DNA of 6,425 nt, taken from assembly GCA_020025035.1 (NCBI GenBank), contig JAHHSU010000059.1:1-6425 (forward strand). Reading direction: 5' to 3'. The notes under the pieces were generated by a model. That model searched no databases and was not told where the DNA came from. It saw nothing but the letters and a program-made list of their open reading frames with translations. This document shows, piece after piece, positions 1 through 6,015 of this stretch; position 1 is the stretch's first letter, and each line of letters starts with the position of its first letter. A program made the translations under genes and the position numbers. The DNA is from Thomasclavelia sp. GTDB taxonomy: Bacteria > Bacillota_I > Bacilli_A > Erysipelotrichales > Coprobacillaceae.

Positions 1-86
1 ATTATAACACATAAACAAAGTTATTTATCACATACTTTTAAAACAATTTTTTCTTATAAATTATAAAATTTACTGTATCCTATCAT

Positions 87-512
87 TTATAATTCATTCA
101 CACTTATCTTATAAATCATTTTACTTGTTTCATTTTGAGCAAACTGTTTTTTTAAATGCCTAGGAATTATTTTAGTATCGACATACTTTAAACCTAATTT
201 TTCTATTGTTTTTTTAGAAGCAATATTATTTGGTGAGCACGTAATTACTAATTCTTCTATTTTTAATTGTTTTAAAAAAGGAATACTTGCCATAACTGCC
301 TTAAATGCATAGTTATTACCTCTATAATATGGGGATATTGTATAACCAATATGTCCATCATATCCATTATCTTGTTTGCGAACAATTAATTTTCCTACTT
401 CCTGATTACATACAATAATTAAAAAAATATAATAAGGATACATACCTGGAATATTCTCTATATATTCAAAATATTTTATTTCTACCTCTTTATATTTAAA
501 TTGTGTTAACAT
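87..512 (-). CDS. GNAT-family N-acetyltransferase, substrate unknown
   Basis: This 141-residue protein has the acetyl-CoA binding core of the GNAT fold. The segment G53-H-I-G-Y-T-I-S followed by R64-G-N-N-Y-A is the pyrophosphate-binding motif A. S93-P-N-N-x-A-S-K-K-T-x-E-K-L-G (to about residue 107) is the second conserved block, and a C-terminal K-M-I-Y strand follows. The RGN-x-YA form, rather than the textbook R-G-x-G-x-A, is as I recall usual in a large Firmicute GNAT family, so it need not be a defect. The N-terminus before the acetyl-CoA core is short. The ATG start overlaps the end of aroK by 17 nt, and an in-frame stop lies a few codons upstream, so no earlier start exists. Its ribosome binding site is weak (AGAAAAGA), which suggests translational coupling to aroK. 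It is the last gene of the operon. The substrate cannot be inferred, and a role in aromatic metabolism is only suggested by position. Confidence 0.87.
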   Translation of the reverse strand: MLTQFKYKEVEIKYFEYIENIPGMYPYYIFLIIVCNQEVGKLIVRKQDNGYDGHIGYTISPYYRGNNYAFKAVMASIPFLKQLKIEELVITCSPNNIASKKTIEKLGLKYVDTKIIPRHLKKQFAQNETSKMIYKISVNEL

Positions 513-987
513 AACGTATAATCTTTTCTACTATATCAGTTATTGTACAATGATTATCTATCATAACATCTGCATATTTGATATACATATTTTGACGTCG
601 ATTATAAATAGAATAAATTTCTTCCTTATTATTTTTTAAAAGTGGTCTATTTTCTATTTGAATATCTTGAATAATTTTTTCAATATCTCGGTGAATAAAG
701 ATTATTTTTCCATTTCGTTTTAAAACTTCCATGTTTAATGAATTTTCCACAACACCACCACCTGTAGCAATTACAACATTATCCATCATAGCCACTTCCT
801 TACAACAATCACTTTCACACTTCCTAAAATAGTTTTCTCCCATTAAAAATAAATCATTTATACTTTTATGATATTTATTTTCAATATATGTATCCATATC
901 AATTACTTTCATATTTATTTGTTCCTGCAATTTTAAAGCAATAGTAGTTTTTCCACTTCCTGGCATTCCTATTAATACAATATTCAT
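496..987 (-). CDS. aroK: Shikimate kinase
   Basis: The enzyme phosphorylates shikimate with ATP to give shikimate 3-phosphate in the cytoplasm. From the ATG at 987 it has 163 residues, the normal size. The Walker A loop is G7-M-P-G-S-G-K-T-T. Shikimate-site residues are visible as D30-M-D32, R55 in Y-F-R, and the triple glycine G76-78. The lid arginine is R114 in N-R-P-L-L, and R130/R131 precede the C-terminal helix. The frame can be extended four codons to a TTG inside the chorismate mutase gene, but the family normally begins just before the first beta strand (M-N-I-V-L-I-G), so ATG is chosen. This ATG sits one base after the chorismate mutase stop (TAA-A-ATG) and has no strong ribosome binding site, implying coupling to the upstream gene. 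Symbol aroK is used; aroL would be equally valid. Confidence 0.95.
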   Translation of the reverse strand: MNIVLIGMPGSGKTTIALKLQEQINMKVIDMDTYIENKYHKSINDLFLMGENYFRKCESDCCKEVAMMDNVVIATGGGVVENSLNMEVLKRNGKIIFIHRDIEKIIQDIQIENRPLLKNNKEEIYSIYNRRQNMYIKYADVMIDNHCTITDIVEKIIRYVNTI

Positions 988-988
988 T

Positions 989-1261
989 TTATTTACCAAT
1001 CACTTTTCTTTGATAGTCTTTAGATATTTCCATTATAGATTGAATAAATAACAAATAATAAGAATTCCATTCATGATTTAATAAATAAGAGCTATTTTTT
1101 AAAATAACTTCTTCTTCTCTTAAAGATTGATATATCTCTAAATGGTTTTCCATTTTATACTGAGTAACCTCTTTAACTAAATTCATACGTTTTTCAAATA
1201 ATTCTACCATTTGTCTATCTATTTGATCAATTTCTTGACGACACTTTTCTAAACTTTTCAC
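989..1261 (-). CDS. aroH-like (AroQ fold): Chorismate mutase, stand-alone AroQ class
   Basis: This 90-residue, all-helical protein should convert chorismate to prephenate, the branch to phenylalanine and tyrosine. The AroQ active-site pattern is complete: R8, R25 (in E-K-R-M), K36 (in Y-K), R48-E49 and Q84. These match R11, R28, K39, R51, E52 and Q88 of the E. coli P-protein mutase domain, as recalled. There is no fused prephenate dehydratase, dehydrogenase or DAHP synthase domain, so it is a mono-functional form. Translation starts at a GTG preceded by AAGGAG seven bases upstream. That site overlaps the aroC stop codon, and the intergenic gap is 11 nt. Its position between aroC and aroK links chorismate synthesis directly to the Phe/Tyr branch. 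The reaction assignment is strong; the gene symbol varies between organisms. Confidence 0.92.
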   Translation of the reverse strand: MKSLEKCRQEIDQIDRQMVELFEKRMNLVKEVTQYKMENHLEIYQSLREEEVILKNSSYLLNHEWNSYYLLFIQSIMEISKDYQRKVIGK

Positions 1262-1268
1262 TTATTTT

Positions 1269-1274
1269 CTCCTT
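1269..1274 (-). promoter_or_regulatory. Ribosome binding site of the chorismate mutase gene
   Basis: AAGGAG lies seven bases before the GTG at 1261 and overlaps the aroC TAA stop codon. Its strength and spacing justify the non-ATG start, and the overlap suggests that ribosomes ending aroC re-initiate here. Confidence 0.75.
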
Positions 1275-2340
1275 ATCGTAAATAATCAAGTAATGCAATA
1301 GCTACTACTGCCTCTATTACAGGGACAGCTCGAAAAACAATACATGGATCATGTCTTCCTTTTATACTTATAGTAGTATTTTCCTTCGTTTGAACGTTAA
1401 TGGTATTTTGTTGTAAACCAATAGAAGAAGTAGGTTTTAATGAAACAGTAAAACAAATAGGCATTCCATTACTTATTCCTCCTACTATACCTCCATTATG
1501 ATTTTGATACGTTTTAACTTGATCACCATCATAATAATATTGATCACTTGCTTCACTACCATACATATTACTAATATTCTCATTACCAAAATGAATTCCT
1601 TTTACTCCTGGAATTGAAAAAATTAAACTAGATATTTTACTTTCAAGTGAATCAAAGAAAGGATCTCCTATTCCAGCTTGCACCCCAATAATTGCACATT
1701 CTATTTTTCCACCTACAGAATCTTTTTTTCTCTTTACATCTTCTATAATGGTTTCAATTTCTTGTAAACAATCTAAACGAATTAGTGGATATTGTTGTTT
1801 AGATAATGATTCTAACTGTTCCCTAGTAATATCTAATGGAAACGATGCATCCTCTATATTTTTTATACTTTTAATATGACTACCAATAAAAATATTTTGT
1901 TTGGCTAAAATTTGTTTTGCAATTGCTCCTGCAAAAACAATTGGTGCTGTTAATCTACCAGAAAAATGACCACCACCTCTTACATCATTATATCCATCAT
2001 ATTTTACATACGCTCCATAATCACTATGATTAGGTCGCATATGAGTTTTAAGTAATGAATAATCATTAGATCTAGTATCTTGATTTTCAATAATTGCACA
2101 TATTGGTGCCCCTGTAGTATATCCATCTAATATCCCACTTAATATTTGAATATCATCCGTTTCTTTTCGTGGTGTAGAAAATGAATGGTTCCCTGGAGAT
2201 CTACGAGACATTTCACGTTTAATTTCATCCATATCAAGTGGTATTCCACTAGGCAAATTTCCAATATTAATTCCTACTACTTTTCCATGACTTTCTCCAA
2301 AAATAGATAATTCAATATTTTTTCCCCAATTAGCACTCAT
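1273..2340 (-). CDS. aroC: Chorismate synthase
   Basis: The enzyme removes phosphate from EPSP by a 1,4-trans elimination that needs reduced FMN, giving chorismate. The 355-residue protein shows the family signatures in order: G15-E-S-H-G with catalytic H18, R46-R-S-P-G-N, D88-T-R-S-N-D-Y, R102-P-N-H-S-D-Y, V120-R-G-G-G-H-F-S-G-R, G283-G-I-V-G-G-I-S-N-G and G328-R-H-D-P-C near the end. Length is typical for the short bacterial form. The ATG at 2340 is chosen because AGGAGG sits eight bases upstream. The frame also reaches a GTG at 2349, but that codon overlaps the ribosome binding site itself. The start overlaps the end of aroA by 11 nt, so the ribosome binding site lies inside aroA. No flavin reductase domain is present, so reduced FMN must come from another protein. 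Confidence 0.97.
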   Translation of the reverse strand: MSANWGKNIELSIFGESHGKVVGINIGNLPSGIPLDMDEIKREMSRRSPGNHSFSTPRKETDDIQILSGILDGYTTGAPICAIIENQDTRSNDYSLLKTHMRPNHSDYGAYVKYDGYNDVRGGGHFSGRLTAPIVFAGAIAKQILAKQNIFIGSHIKSIKNIEDASFPLDITREQLESLSKQQYPLIRLDCLQEIETIIEDVKRKKDSVGGKIECAIIGVQAGIGDPFFDSLESKISSLIFSIPGVKGIHFGNENISNMYGSEASDQYYYDGDQVKTYQNHNGGIVGGISNGMPICFTVSLKPTSSIGLQQNTINVQTKENTTISIKGRHDPCIVFRAVPVIEAVVAIALLDYLR

Positions 2341-3592
2341 GGATAACACCTCCTAACTTTTTAAAATCATCATAAAATGTTGGGTATGATTTACTGACAC
2401 ATTGTTTATTATCTATTATAATTGATTCTTTTGAAACAATAGAAGCAATCGAAAGCATCATTGCGATTCGATGATCATTAAAAGATGTAACATTACCACC
2501 ATGTAAACAATCTACCCCTTCTATCCATAATTCATCTGCTACCTCTTCAATTTTAGCTCCAAGCTTTAATAATTGTGTAGCAATAGCATGTAGTCGATCA
2601 CATTCTTTAATACGCAATCTTTGAATATTTTTAATTTTTGACTTTCCTTTAGAAAGTGCACAAACTAATGCAATTACAGGAATAATGTCAGGAATTTGAC
2701 TACCATCTATCTCTATAGCGTGCAATCTTGAAGCTTCCATTTTTAATCCATGAGATGTCTTTAAAATATTTGCTCCCATTTGCTTTAATAAAGGAATAAT
2801 CATTTTATCTGCTTGTAATGAAGATTCATTTAATCCTTGCACCTCAATATCTGATCCAAATATGGAAGCTGCTAAAAAAAAGGCTGCTTGCGAAAAATCT
2901 GATTCTACAACATAATCATAAGGATGATAGTGTTGATTTCCTTTAATCAAAAATTTTTGATAACGATCATTAATAATAATTATCCCATACAAATGTAACA
3001 TTTGTATTGTTAAATCTATATACCCTTTTGATTCTAATGCAGTTGTTACTTCAATCACTGAATCAGCTTCTAAAAGAGGTAATGCAAATAACAACCCACT
3101 AATAAACTGTGAACTAACATTTCCAGGTACTTTAAATTTCCCTGGTAATAATTTTCCACTAATTGTTAAATCTTTTGATGTATCATTAACAATAGATTGA
3201 ATATTTTGCTTCTTAAAAATATCATCATAGACACATAATGGTCTATTTTTTAAATTACCCCTTCTAATATAATGAGTTTGATTTTGATTAACTAATCCAA
3301 TTGGAATACAAAAACGAAGTGTTGATCCCGACTCATAACAATCAATGATAGGGTGTTGATTAGTAAATGTTGTACTTCCATCTACTATCACATAGTCTTC
3401 ATACTGAGCTATGGATGTTCCAAATGCCTGAAGTGCTTTGATTGTAGCGATAATATCATTTGAATAGTCAATATTTGAAATTTTACTTTTTCCTTTTGTT
3501 AATGCTGCACAAATAATTGCACGATGTGCTAAACTTTTTGAAGGTGGAATCTTAATTGTTCCTTTTAATTTTCTTGGTTCAATTTCAATCAC
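2330..3592 (-). CDS. aroA: 3-phosphoshikimate 1-carboxyvinyltransferase (EPSP synthase)
   Basis: The enzyme joins shikimate 3-phosphate and phosphoenolpyruvate to form EPSP. The 420-residue protein has the two-lobed EPSP synthase pattern. K19, S20 and R24 are in P-P-S-K-S-L-A-H-R. The PEP-loop equivalent is E87-S-G-S-T-L-R93. R116 is in N-R-P-L, S160-S-Q162 binds shikimate phosphate, and D302 in P-D-I-I-P is the catalytic Asp. R327-I-K-E-C-D-R333, N372-D-H-R375 and K401 follow in order. The PEP loop differs from both the E. coli N-A-G-T-A-x-R-P form and the Bacillus N-S-G-T-T-x-R form, although the glycine equivalent to E. coli G96 is kept. Translation begins at GTG, with AGGAG nine bases upstream, and overlaps aroB by 8 nt. 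Symbol follows the E. coli convention; Bacillus uses aroE for this gene. Confidence 0.97.
   Translation of the reverse strand: MIEIEPRKLKGTIKIPPSKSLAHRAIICAALTKGKSKISNIDYSNDIIATIKALQAFGTSIAQYEDYVIVDGSTTFTNQHPIIDCYESGSTLRFCIPIGLVNQNQTHYIRRGNLKNRPLCVYDDIFKKQNIQSIVNDTSKDLTISGKLLPGKFKVPGNVSSQFISGLLFALPLLEADSVIEVTTALESKGYIDLTIQMLHLYGIIIINDRYQKFLIKGNQHYHPYDYVVESDFSQAAFFLAASIFGSDIEVQGLNESSLQADKMIIPLLKQMGANILKTSHGLKMEASRLHAIEIDGSQIPDIIPVIALVCALSKGKSKIKNIQRLRIKECDRLHAIATQLLKLGAKIEEVADELWIEGVDCLHGGNVTSFNDHRIAMMLSIASIVSKESIIIDNKQCVSKSYPTFYDDFKKLGGVIHEC
2349..2354 (-). promoter_or_regulatory. Ribosome binding site that sets the aroC start
   Basis: A full AGGAGG lies eight bases before the ATG at 2340, inside the last codons of aroA. 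It overlaps the alternative GTG at 2349 and therefore rules that codon out as the start. Confidence 0.8.
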
Positions 3593-4652
3593 AAATCTCT
3601 TCTCCTATTCTAAAAAAATCTTTTATCTCTACCTTTTGTATACTTGCATTTCCTATTTCATTTAAAGTAATAATAGATAATTTATCACCTGAACATTTTT
3701 TATCTCTTTTTATTCCTTTATATAATTCATTAATATCTACATTACATTTAAAATCTAATTGGTATTTTTGTAACAATCCTAATATTTGACTTGTCGTTTC
3801 TTTTTTTGTTAAACCTTTTGCTTCACTAATTTTTGTTATTTGATACATTCCAATTGCAACTGCTTGTCCATGTGTATATTTTTCATAATGATAATACTGT
3901 TCAATGGCATGTCCTATCGTATGTCCAAAATTTAATAACATCCTTGTCCCTTGATCAAACTCATCTTTTTCTACTATTTGTTTTTTGATTAATAAACATC
4001 GATAAATAATCTCTTCTATCTCTTTATATAAATCTTTATTGTCTTGATAAGCTTCTAATTTCAAAAATAATGATTTATCCTTGATTAGTGCATATTTAAT
4101 AACTTCTGCCATACCATCATTAAAATAATGGCTAGGCAATGTTTGTAATACACAAGGATCAATCAGCACCATTATAGGATGATAAAAGGCACCAATTAAA
4201 TTTTTCCCACAAGGTAAGTCAACTGCTACTTTACCACCTACACTTGAATCTACTTGAGCTAGTAATGTTGTTGGGATTTGAATAAATCTTACACCTCTTA
4301 AATAGGTTGCTGCAACAAAACCTACTAAATCTCCAACTACTCCTCCCCCTAAAGCAATCATTACATCATTTCTAGTAAAATGAATCTTTACTAGTTGTTC
4401 GTAAATGGAAACTGCCGTGTCTATATTTTTACTCTTTTCTCCAGGATTAATTGTTATTACATGTACCTTATATTGCCTTTGAAGTTGTTTACATATTTGT
4501 TGACCATAAAGTTTAGAAACTGTCTTATCACTTATTACACATATCTTTTGTTCTTTATCAATATGTTGTATATAAGAAAATATATTTTCTAGAATGTTTT
4601 GTTTAATATAAATAGGATAACTCGTATTTTTTGTATTAACAACTAGTTCCAT
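3585..4652 (-). CDS. aroB: 3-dehydroquinate synthase
   Basis: The enzyme converts DAHP to 3-dehydroquinate using NAD and a divalent metal. At 355 residues it is full length. The NAD-binding loop is A100-L-G-G-G-V-V-G-D. Further motifs are P127-T-T-L-L-A-Q-V-D-S-S-V-G-G-K141 and K150-N. The three metal ligands are visible as E183 in G-M-A-E-V-I-K, H244 in N-F-G-H-T-I-G-H and H261 in T-H-G-Q. The C-terminal R316-D-K-K block is also present. The ATG follows aroF by 15 nt, with AAGGTGG as ribosome binding site, and the last codons overlap the aroA start by 8 nt. Placement directly after aroF fits consecutive pathway steps. The related 2-deoxy-scyllo-inosose synthases are unlikely given this context. 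Confidence 0.97.
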   Translation of the reverse strand: MELVVNTKNTSYPIYIKQNILENIFSYIQHIDKEQKICVISDKTVSKLYGQQICKQLQRQYKVHVITINPGEKSKNIDTAVSIYEQLVKIHFTRNDVMIALGGGVVGDLVGFVAATYLRGVRFIQIPTTLLAQVDSSVGGKVAVDLPCGKNLIGAFYHPIMVLIDPCVLQTLPSHYFNDGMAEVIKYALIKDKSLFLKLEAYQDNKDLYKEIEEIIYRCLLIKKQIVEKDEFDQGTRMLLNFGHTIGHAIEQYYHYEKYTHGQAVAIGMYQITKISEAKGLTKKETTSQILGLLQKYQLDFKCNVDINELYKGIKRDKKCSGDKLSIITLNEIGNASIQKVEIKDFFRIGEEICD

Positions 4653-4667
4653 TAAAATATCCCACCT

Positions 4668-5681
4668 TTATATTTTTTTACCAATAAAGCTAATTAATTT
4701 TTTTAAATCATTCATCAATGTATTAAATGTATTTGGTTCTAGTGATTGCTCTCCATCACTAAGTGCTTGTGTTGGACAATTATGTACTTCTATCATAACA
4801 CCATTAGCTCCAGCAACAATTCCTGCTTTTGCCATTGAATTTACCATCCACCATTTACCACCAGCATGACTAGGATCAATTATGATTGGAAATTTTGTTA
4901 ATTTTTTTATTACTGGAATGGATTGTATATCTAAAGTATTTCTTGTATAATCTTCAAATGTTCGAATTCCTCTTTCACAAAGAATAACATTAGGATTTCC
5001 TGATGCAACAATATATTCTGCTGCATTAATCCATTCTTCATATGTTGCTGATAATCCCCGTTTTAATAAAATTGGTTTTTTAGTCCTTCCTAATTGTTTT
5101 AATAATTCGTAATTATACATATTTCTTGCACCTATTTGAATTAGGTCTACTTTTTTATCAAATTCATCTAAATATTTTTCAGAAACTAATTCAGATACAA
5201 TAGGTAACCCAGTTACTTTTTTTGCCTCTAATAAAATATCTAGTCCATCTAGCCCAATCCCTTGAAATGAATACGGACTAGTTCTAGGTTTAAATGCTCC
5301 TCCTCGAAGCATATTTGCTCCTGCTGCTTTTGCTGCTTTTGCAATTAGAATAACTTGTTCCTTAGATTCTACAGAACAAGGACCTGCAATAATAGCAACA
5401 TGTTGTCCACCTACTTTAACACCTGAAACATCAATTATTTTTTCTTTGTTATCTAAATGAGATTCTACGTTTAATTTAGACTGATCGGTATTAATCATAC
5501 CTACTACTATAGGATCATTTTTAATAAGATGTAAATCCATATTATCTATCTTATCTAATATTTCAATAATAGTATTATTTTTTCCTAACAAAATTTGGAA
5601 AGTTAAACCATAAGATTCTATTAATTTACTAACTCTTTCTAGATCTTTTTTACTTGCATCTGATTGTAATACAATTATCAT
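4668..5681 (-). CDS. aroF: 3-deoxy-7-phosphoheptulonate (DAHP) synthase, type I beta with N-terminal regulatory domain
   Basis: This enzyme condenses phosphoenolpyruvate and erythrose 4-phosphate, the entry step of the pathway. From the ATG at 5681 it has 337 residues, almost exactly the length of the Thermotoga maritima enzyme. Residues 1 to about 70 form a ferredoxin-like/ACT-like domain that in T. maritima binds Tyr or Phe for feedback inhibition. The barrel carries G100-P-C102-S-V-E, R126-G-G-A-F-K-P-R-T-S-P-Y, K207-R-G, C235-E-R-G, D269-P-S-H272-A-G, E298-V-H and D309-G. The metal ligands C102, H272, E298 and D309 fall at the numbers I recall for T. maritima, which supports this start. 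The frame extends 14 codons to a TTG, but that has no ribosome binding site, whereas AGGG precedes the ATG by six bases. There is no fused chorismate mutase, unlike the Bacillus subtilis enzyme. It is the first gene of the aro operon. Confidence 0.96.
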   Translation of the reverse strand: MIIVLQSDASKKDLERVSKLIESYGLTFQILLGKNNTIIEILDKIDNMDLHLIKNDPIVVGMINTDQSKLNVESHLDNKEKIIDVSGVKVGGQHVAIIAGPCSVESKEQVILIAKAAKAAGANMLRGGAFKPRTSPYSFQGIGLDGLDILLEAKKVTGLPIVSELVSEKYLDEFDKKVDLIQIGARNMYNYELLKQLGRTKKPILLKRGLSATYEEWINAAEYIVASGNPNVILCERGIRTFEDYTRNTLDIQSIPVIKKLTKFPIIIDPSHAGGKWWMVNSMAKAGIVAGANGVMIEVHNCPTQALSDGEQSLEPNTFNTLMNDLKKLISFIGKKI

Positions 5682-5687
5682 TTTTAT

Positions 5688-5691
5688 CCCT
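5688..5691 (-). promoter_or_regulatory. Ribosome binding site that sets the aroF start
   Basis: AGGG (within AGTAGGG) lies six bases before the ATG at 5681. The longer alternatives at 5699 (ATG) and 5723 (TTG) have only A/T-rich or hairpin sequence in front of them, so this modest site decides the start. Confidence 0.6.
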
Positions 5692-5697
5692 ACTTTC

Positions 5698-5727
5698 ATT
5701 ATGAAAATAAAAAATTCTCGCAAACAA
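5698..5727 (-). promoter_or_regulatory. Candidate proximal promoter of the aro operon
   Basis: TTGTTT (5722-5727) is followed after 18 bases by CATAAT (5698-5703), five of six matches to the -10 consensus. Transcription would begin only about 15 bases before the aroF ATG, just ahead of its AGGG site. The -10 lies in a near-palindrome, TTTCAT-T-ATGAAA (5694-5706), which could bind a repressor. The -35 match is weak, and chance matches are common in such AT-rich DNA. Confidence 0.3.
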
Positions 5728-5733
5728 AACGAG
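5704..5733 (-). terminator. Small hairpin with T-run before aroF; weak terminator or attenuator candidate
   Basis: On the minus strand CTCG (5733-5730) and CGAG (5720-5717) can pair, with one T-G pair inside. The loop is about seven bases, and AATTTTTTATTTT follows. A stem plus T-run is the form of an intrinsic terminator, but four to five pairs is short. It could end transcripts from ssrA and the small membrane protein gene, attenuate the aro operon, or merely be the 5' stem of the aroF mRNA. No leader peptide or T-box is recognisable. Confidence 0.3.
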
Positions 5734-5738
5734 TAATT

Positions 5739-5768
5739 ATTATGTATATTTTGATGACTAATAGTTAA
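5739..5768 (-). promoter_or_regulatory. Candidate distal promoter of the aro operon
   Basis: TTAACT (5763-5768) and CATAAT (5739-5744) are separated by 18 bases. The start point would fall near 5732, right at the 5' arm of the CTCG/CGAG hairpin, giving a leader of about 50 nt. The match is 4 of 6 at -35 and 5 of 6 at -10. It competes with the proximal candidate, and the sequence cannot tell which one is used. Confidence 0.3.
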
Positions 5769-5805
5769 AATTTTGCTCTTTTACTTTTTGCAACCTATGA
5801 ATTAT

Positions 5806-5955
5806 TTATTTTCTTTTATTTTTAAAAAACAATTGTATACCAATCCACATAACAATTGCAATAATCAATCCTACTGTTGCAATCATGCTTTTATCTTCAT
5901 TACTTTGAGTAGTTGTTAGCATAATATTGAAATATTGAAATAATGTTCTTTTCAT
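5806..5955 (-). CDS. Small single-pass membrane protein, function unknown
   Basis: A 49-codon frame starts with ATG and has a consensus ribosome binding site, GGAGG, five bases upstream (5961-5965), which is the main reason to accept so short a gene. Residues 1-23 are polar and rich in Thr, Gln and Asn. Residues 24 to about 44 (M-I-A-T-V-G-L-I-I-A-I-V-M-W-I-G-I-Q-L-F-F) form one hydrophobic helix, and the tail K-N-K-R-K is strongly basic. By the positive-inside rule the short C-terminus would face the cytoplasm and the N-terminus the outside; there is no typical signal peptidase site. It lies between ssrA and aroF on the same strand. It does not look like SecG, which has two helices. I do not recognise the family. 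A regulatory membrane peptide, toxin-like peptide or holin-like protein are possibilities with no direct support. Confidence 0.65.
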   Translation of the reverse strand: MKRTLFQYFNIMLTTTQSNEDKSMIATVGLIIAIVMWIGIQLFFKNKRK

Positions 5956-5984
5956 ATTAACCTCCAATGTATTTATCTAATACC

Positions 5985-6013
5985 ATTTTATTGAATATTT
6001 ATTCTTATTTTAA
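5985..6013 (-). promoter_or_regulatory. Candidate promoter of the 49-residue membrane protein gene
   Basis: TTAAAA (6008-6013) and TAAAAT (5985-5990) are 17 bases apart, directly after the tmRNA 3' end. The expected start near 5978 would leave a leader of about 20 bases containing GGAGG. No terminator hairpin is visible between ssrA and this gene, so read-through from ssrA is an alternative. The whole stretch is AT-rich, so the match is only suggestive. Confidence 0.3.
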
Positions 6014-6015
6014 CA

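Noticed and set aside
57..72. Perfect inverted repeat TAAATT-ATAA-AATTTA downstream of the operon, as a possible terminator
   Set aside because: The stem contains only A-T pairs and is not followed by a T-run on the minus strand. It is expected by chance in this composition. No convincing operon terminator is seen in 1-86, and it may lie outside the window.
3556..3789. Plus-strand open frame of 77 codons across the aroB/aroA junction
   Set aside because: It lies opposite two well-supported genes, has no family resemblance, and is rich in Phe/Ile/Ser/Leu, as expected from antisense reading of AT-rich coding DNA.
4395..4592. Plus-strand open frame of 65 codons opposite aroB
   Set aside because: It is fully inside aroB on the other strand, and its hydrophobic Tyr/Phe/Leu/Ile composition is typical of an antisense shadow.
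5682..5805. T-box or other amino-acid riboswitch in the aroF leader
   Set aside because: The whole gap is only about 125 bases, and no T-box bulge sequence, specifier stem or leader peptide with Phe/Tyr/Trp codons could be found.
5986..6007. GAAT-AAAT-ATTC inverted repeat just after the tmRNA 3' end, as an ssrA terminator
   Set aside because: Four weak pairs with no following T-run cannot be called a terminator.
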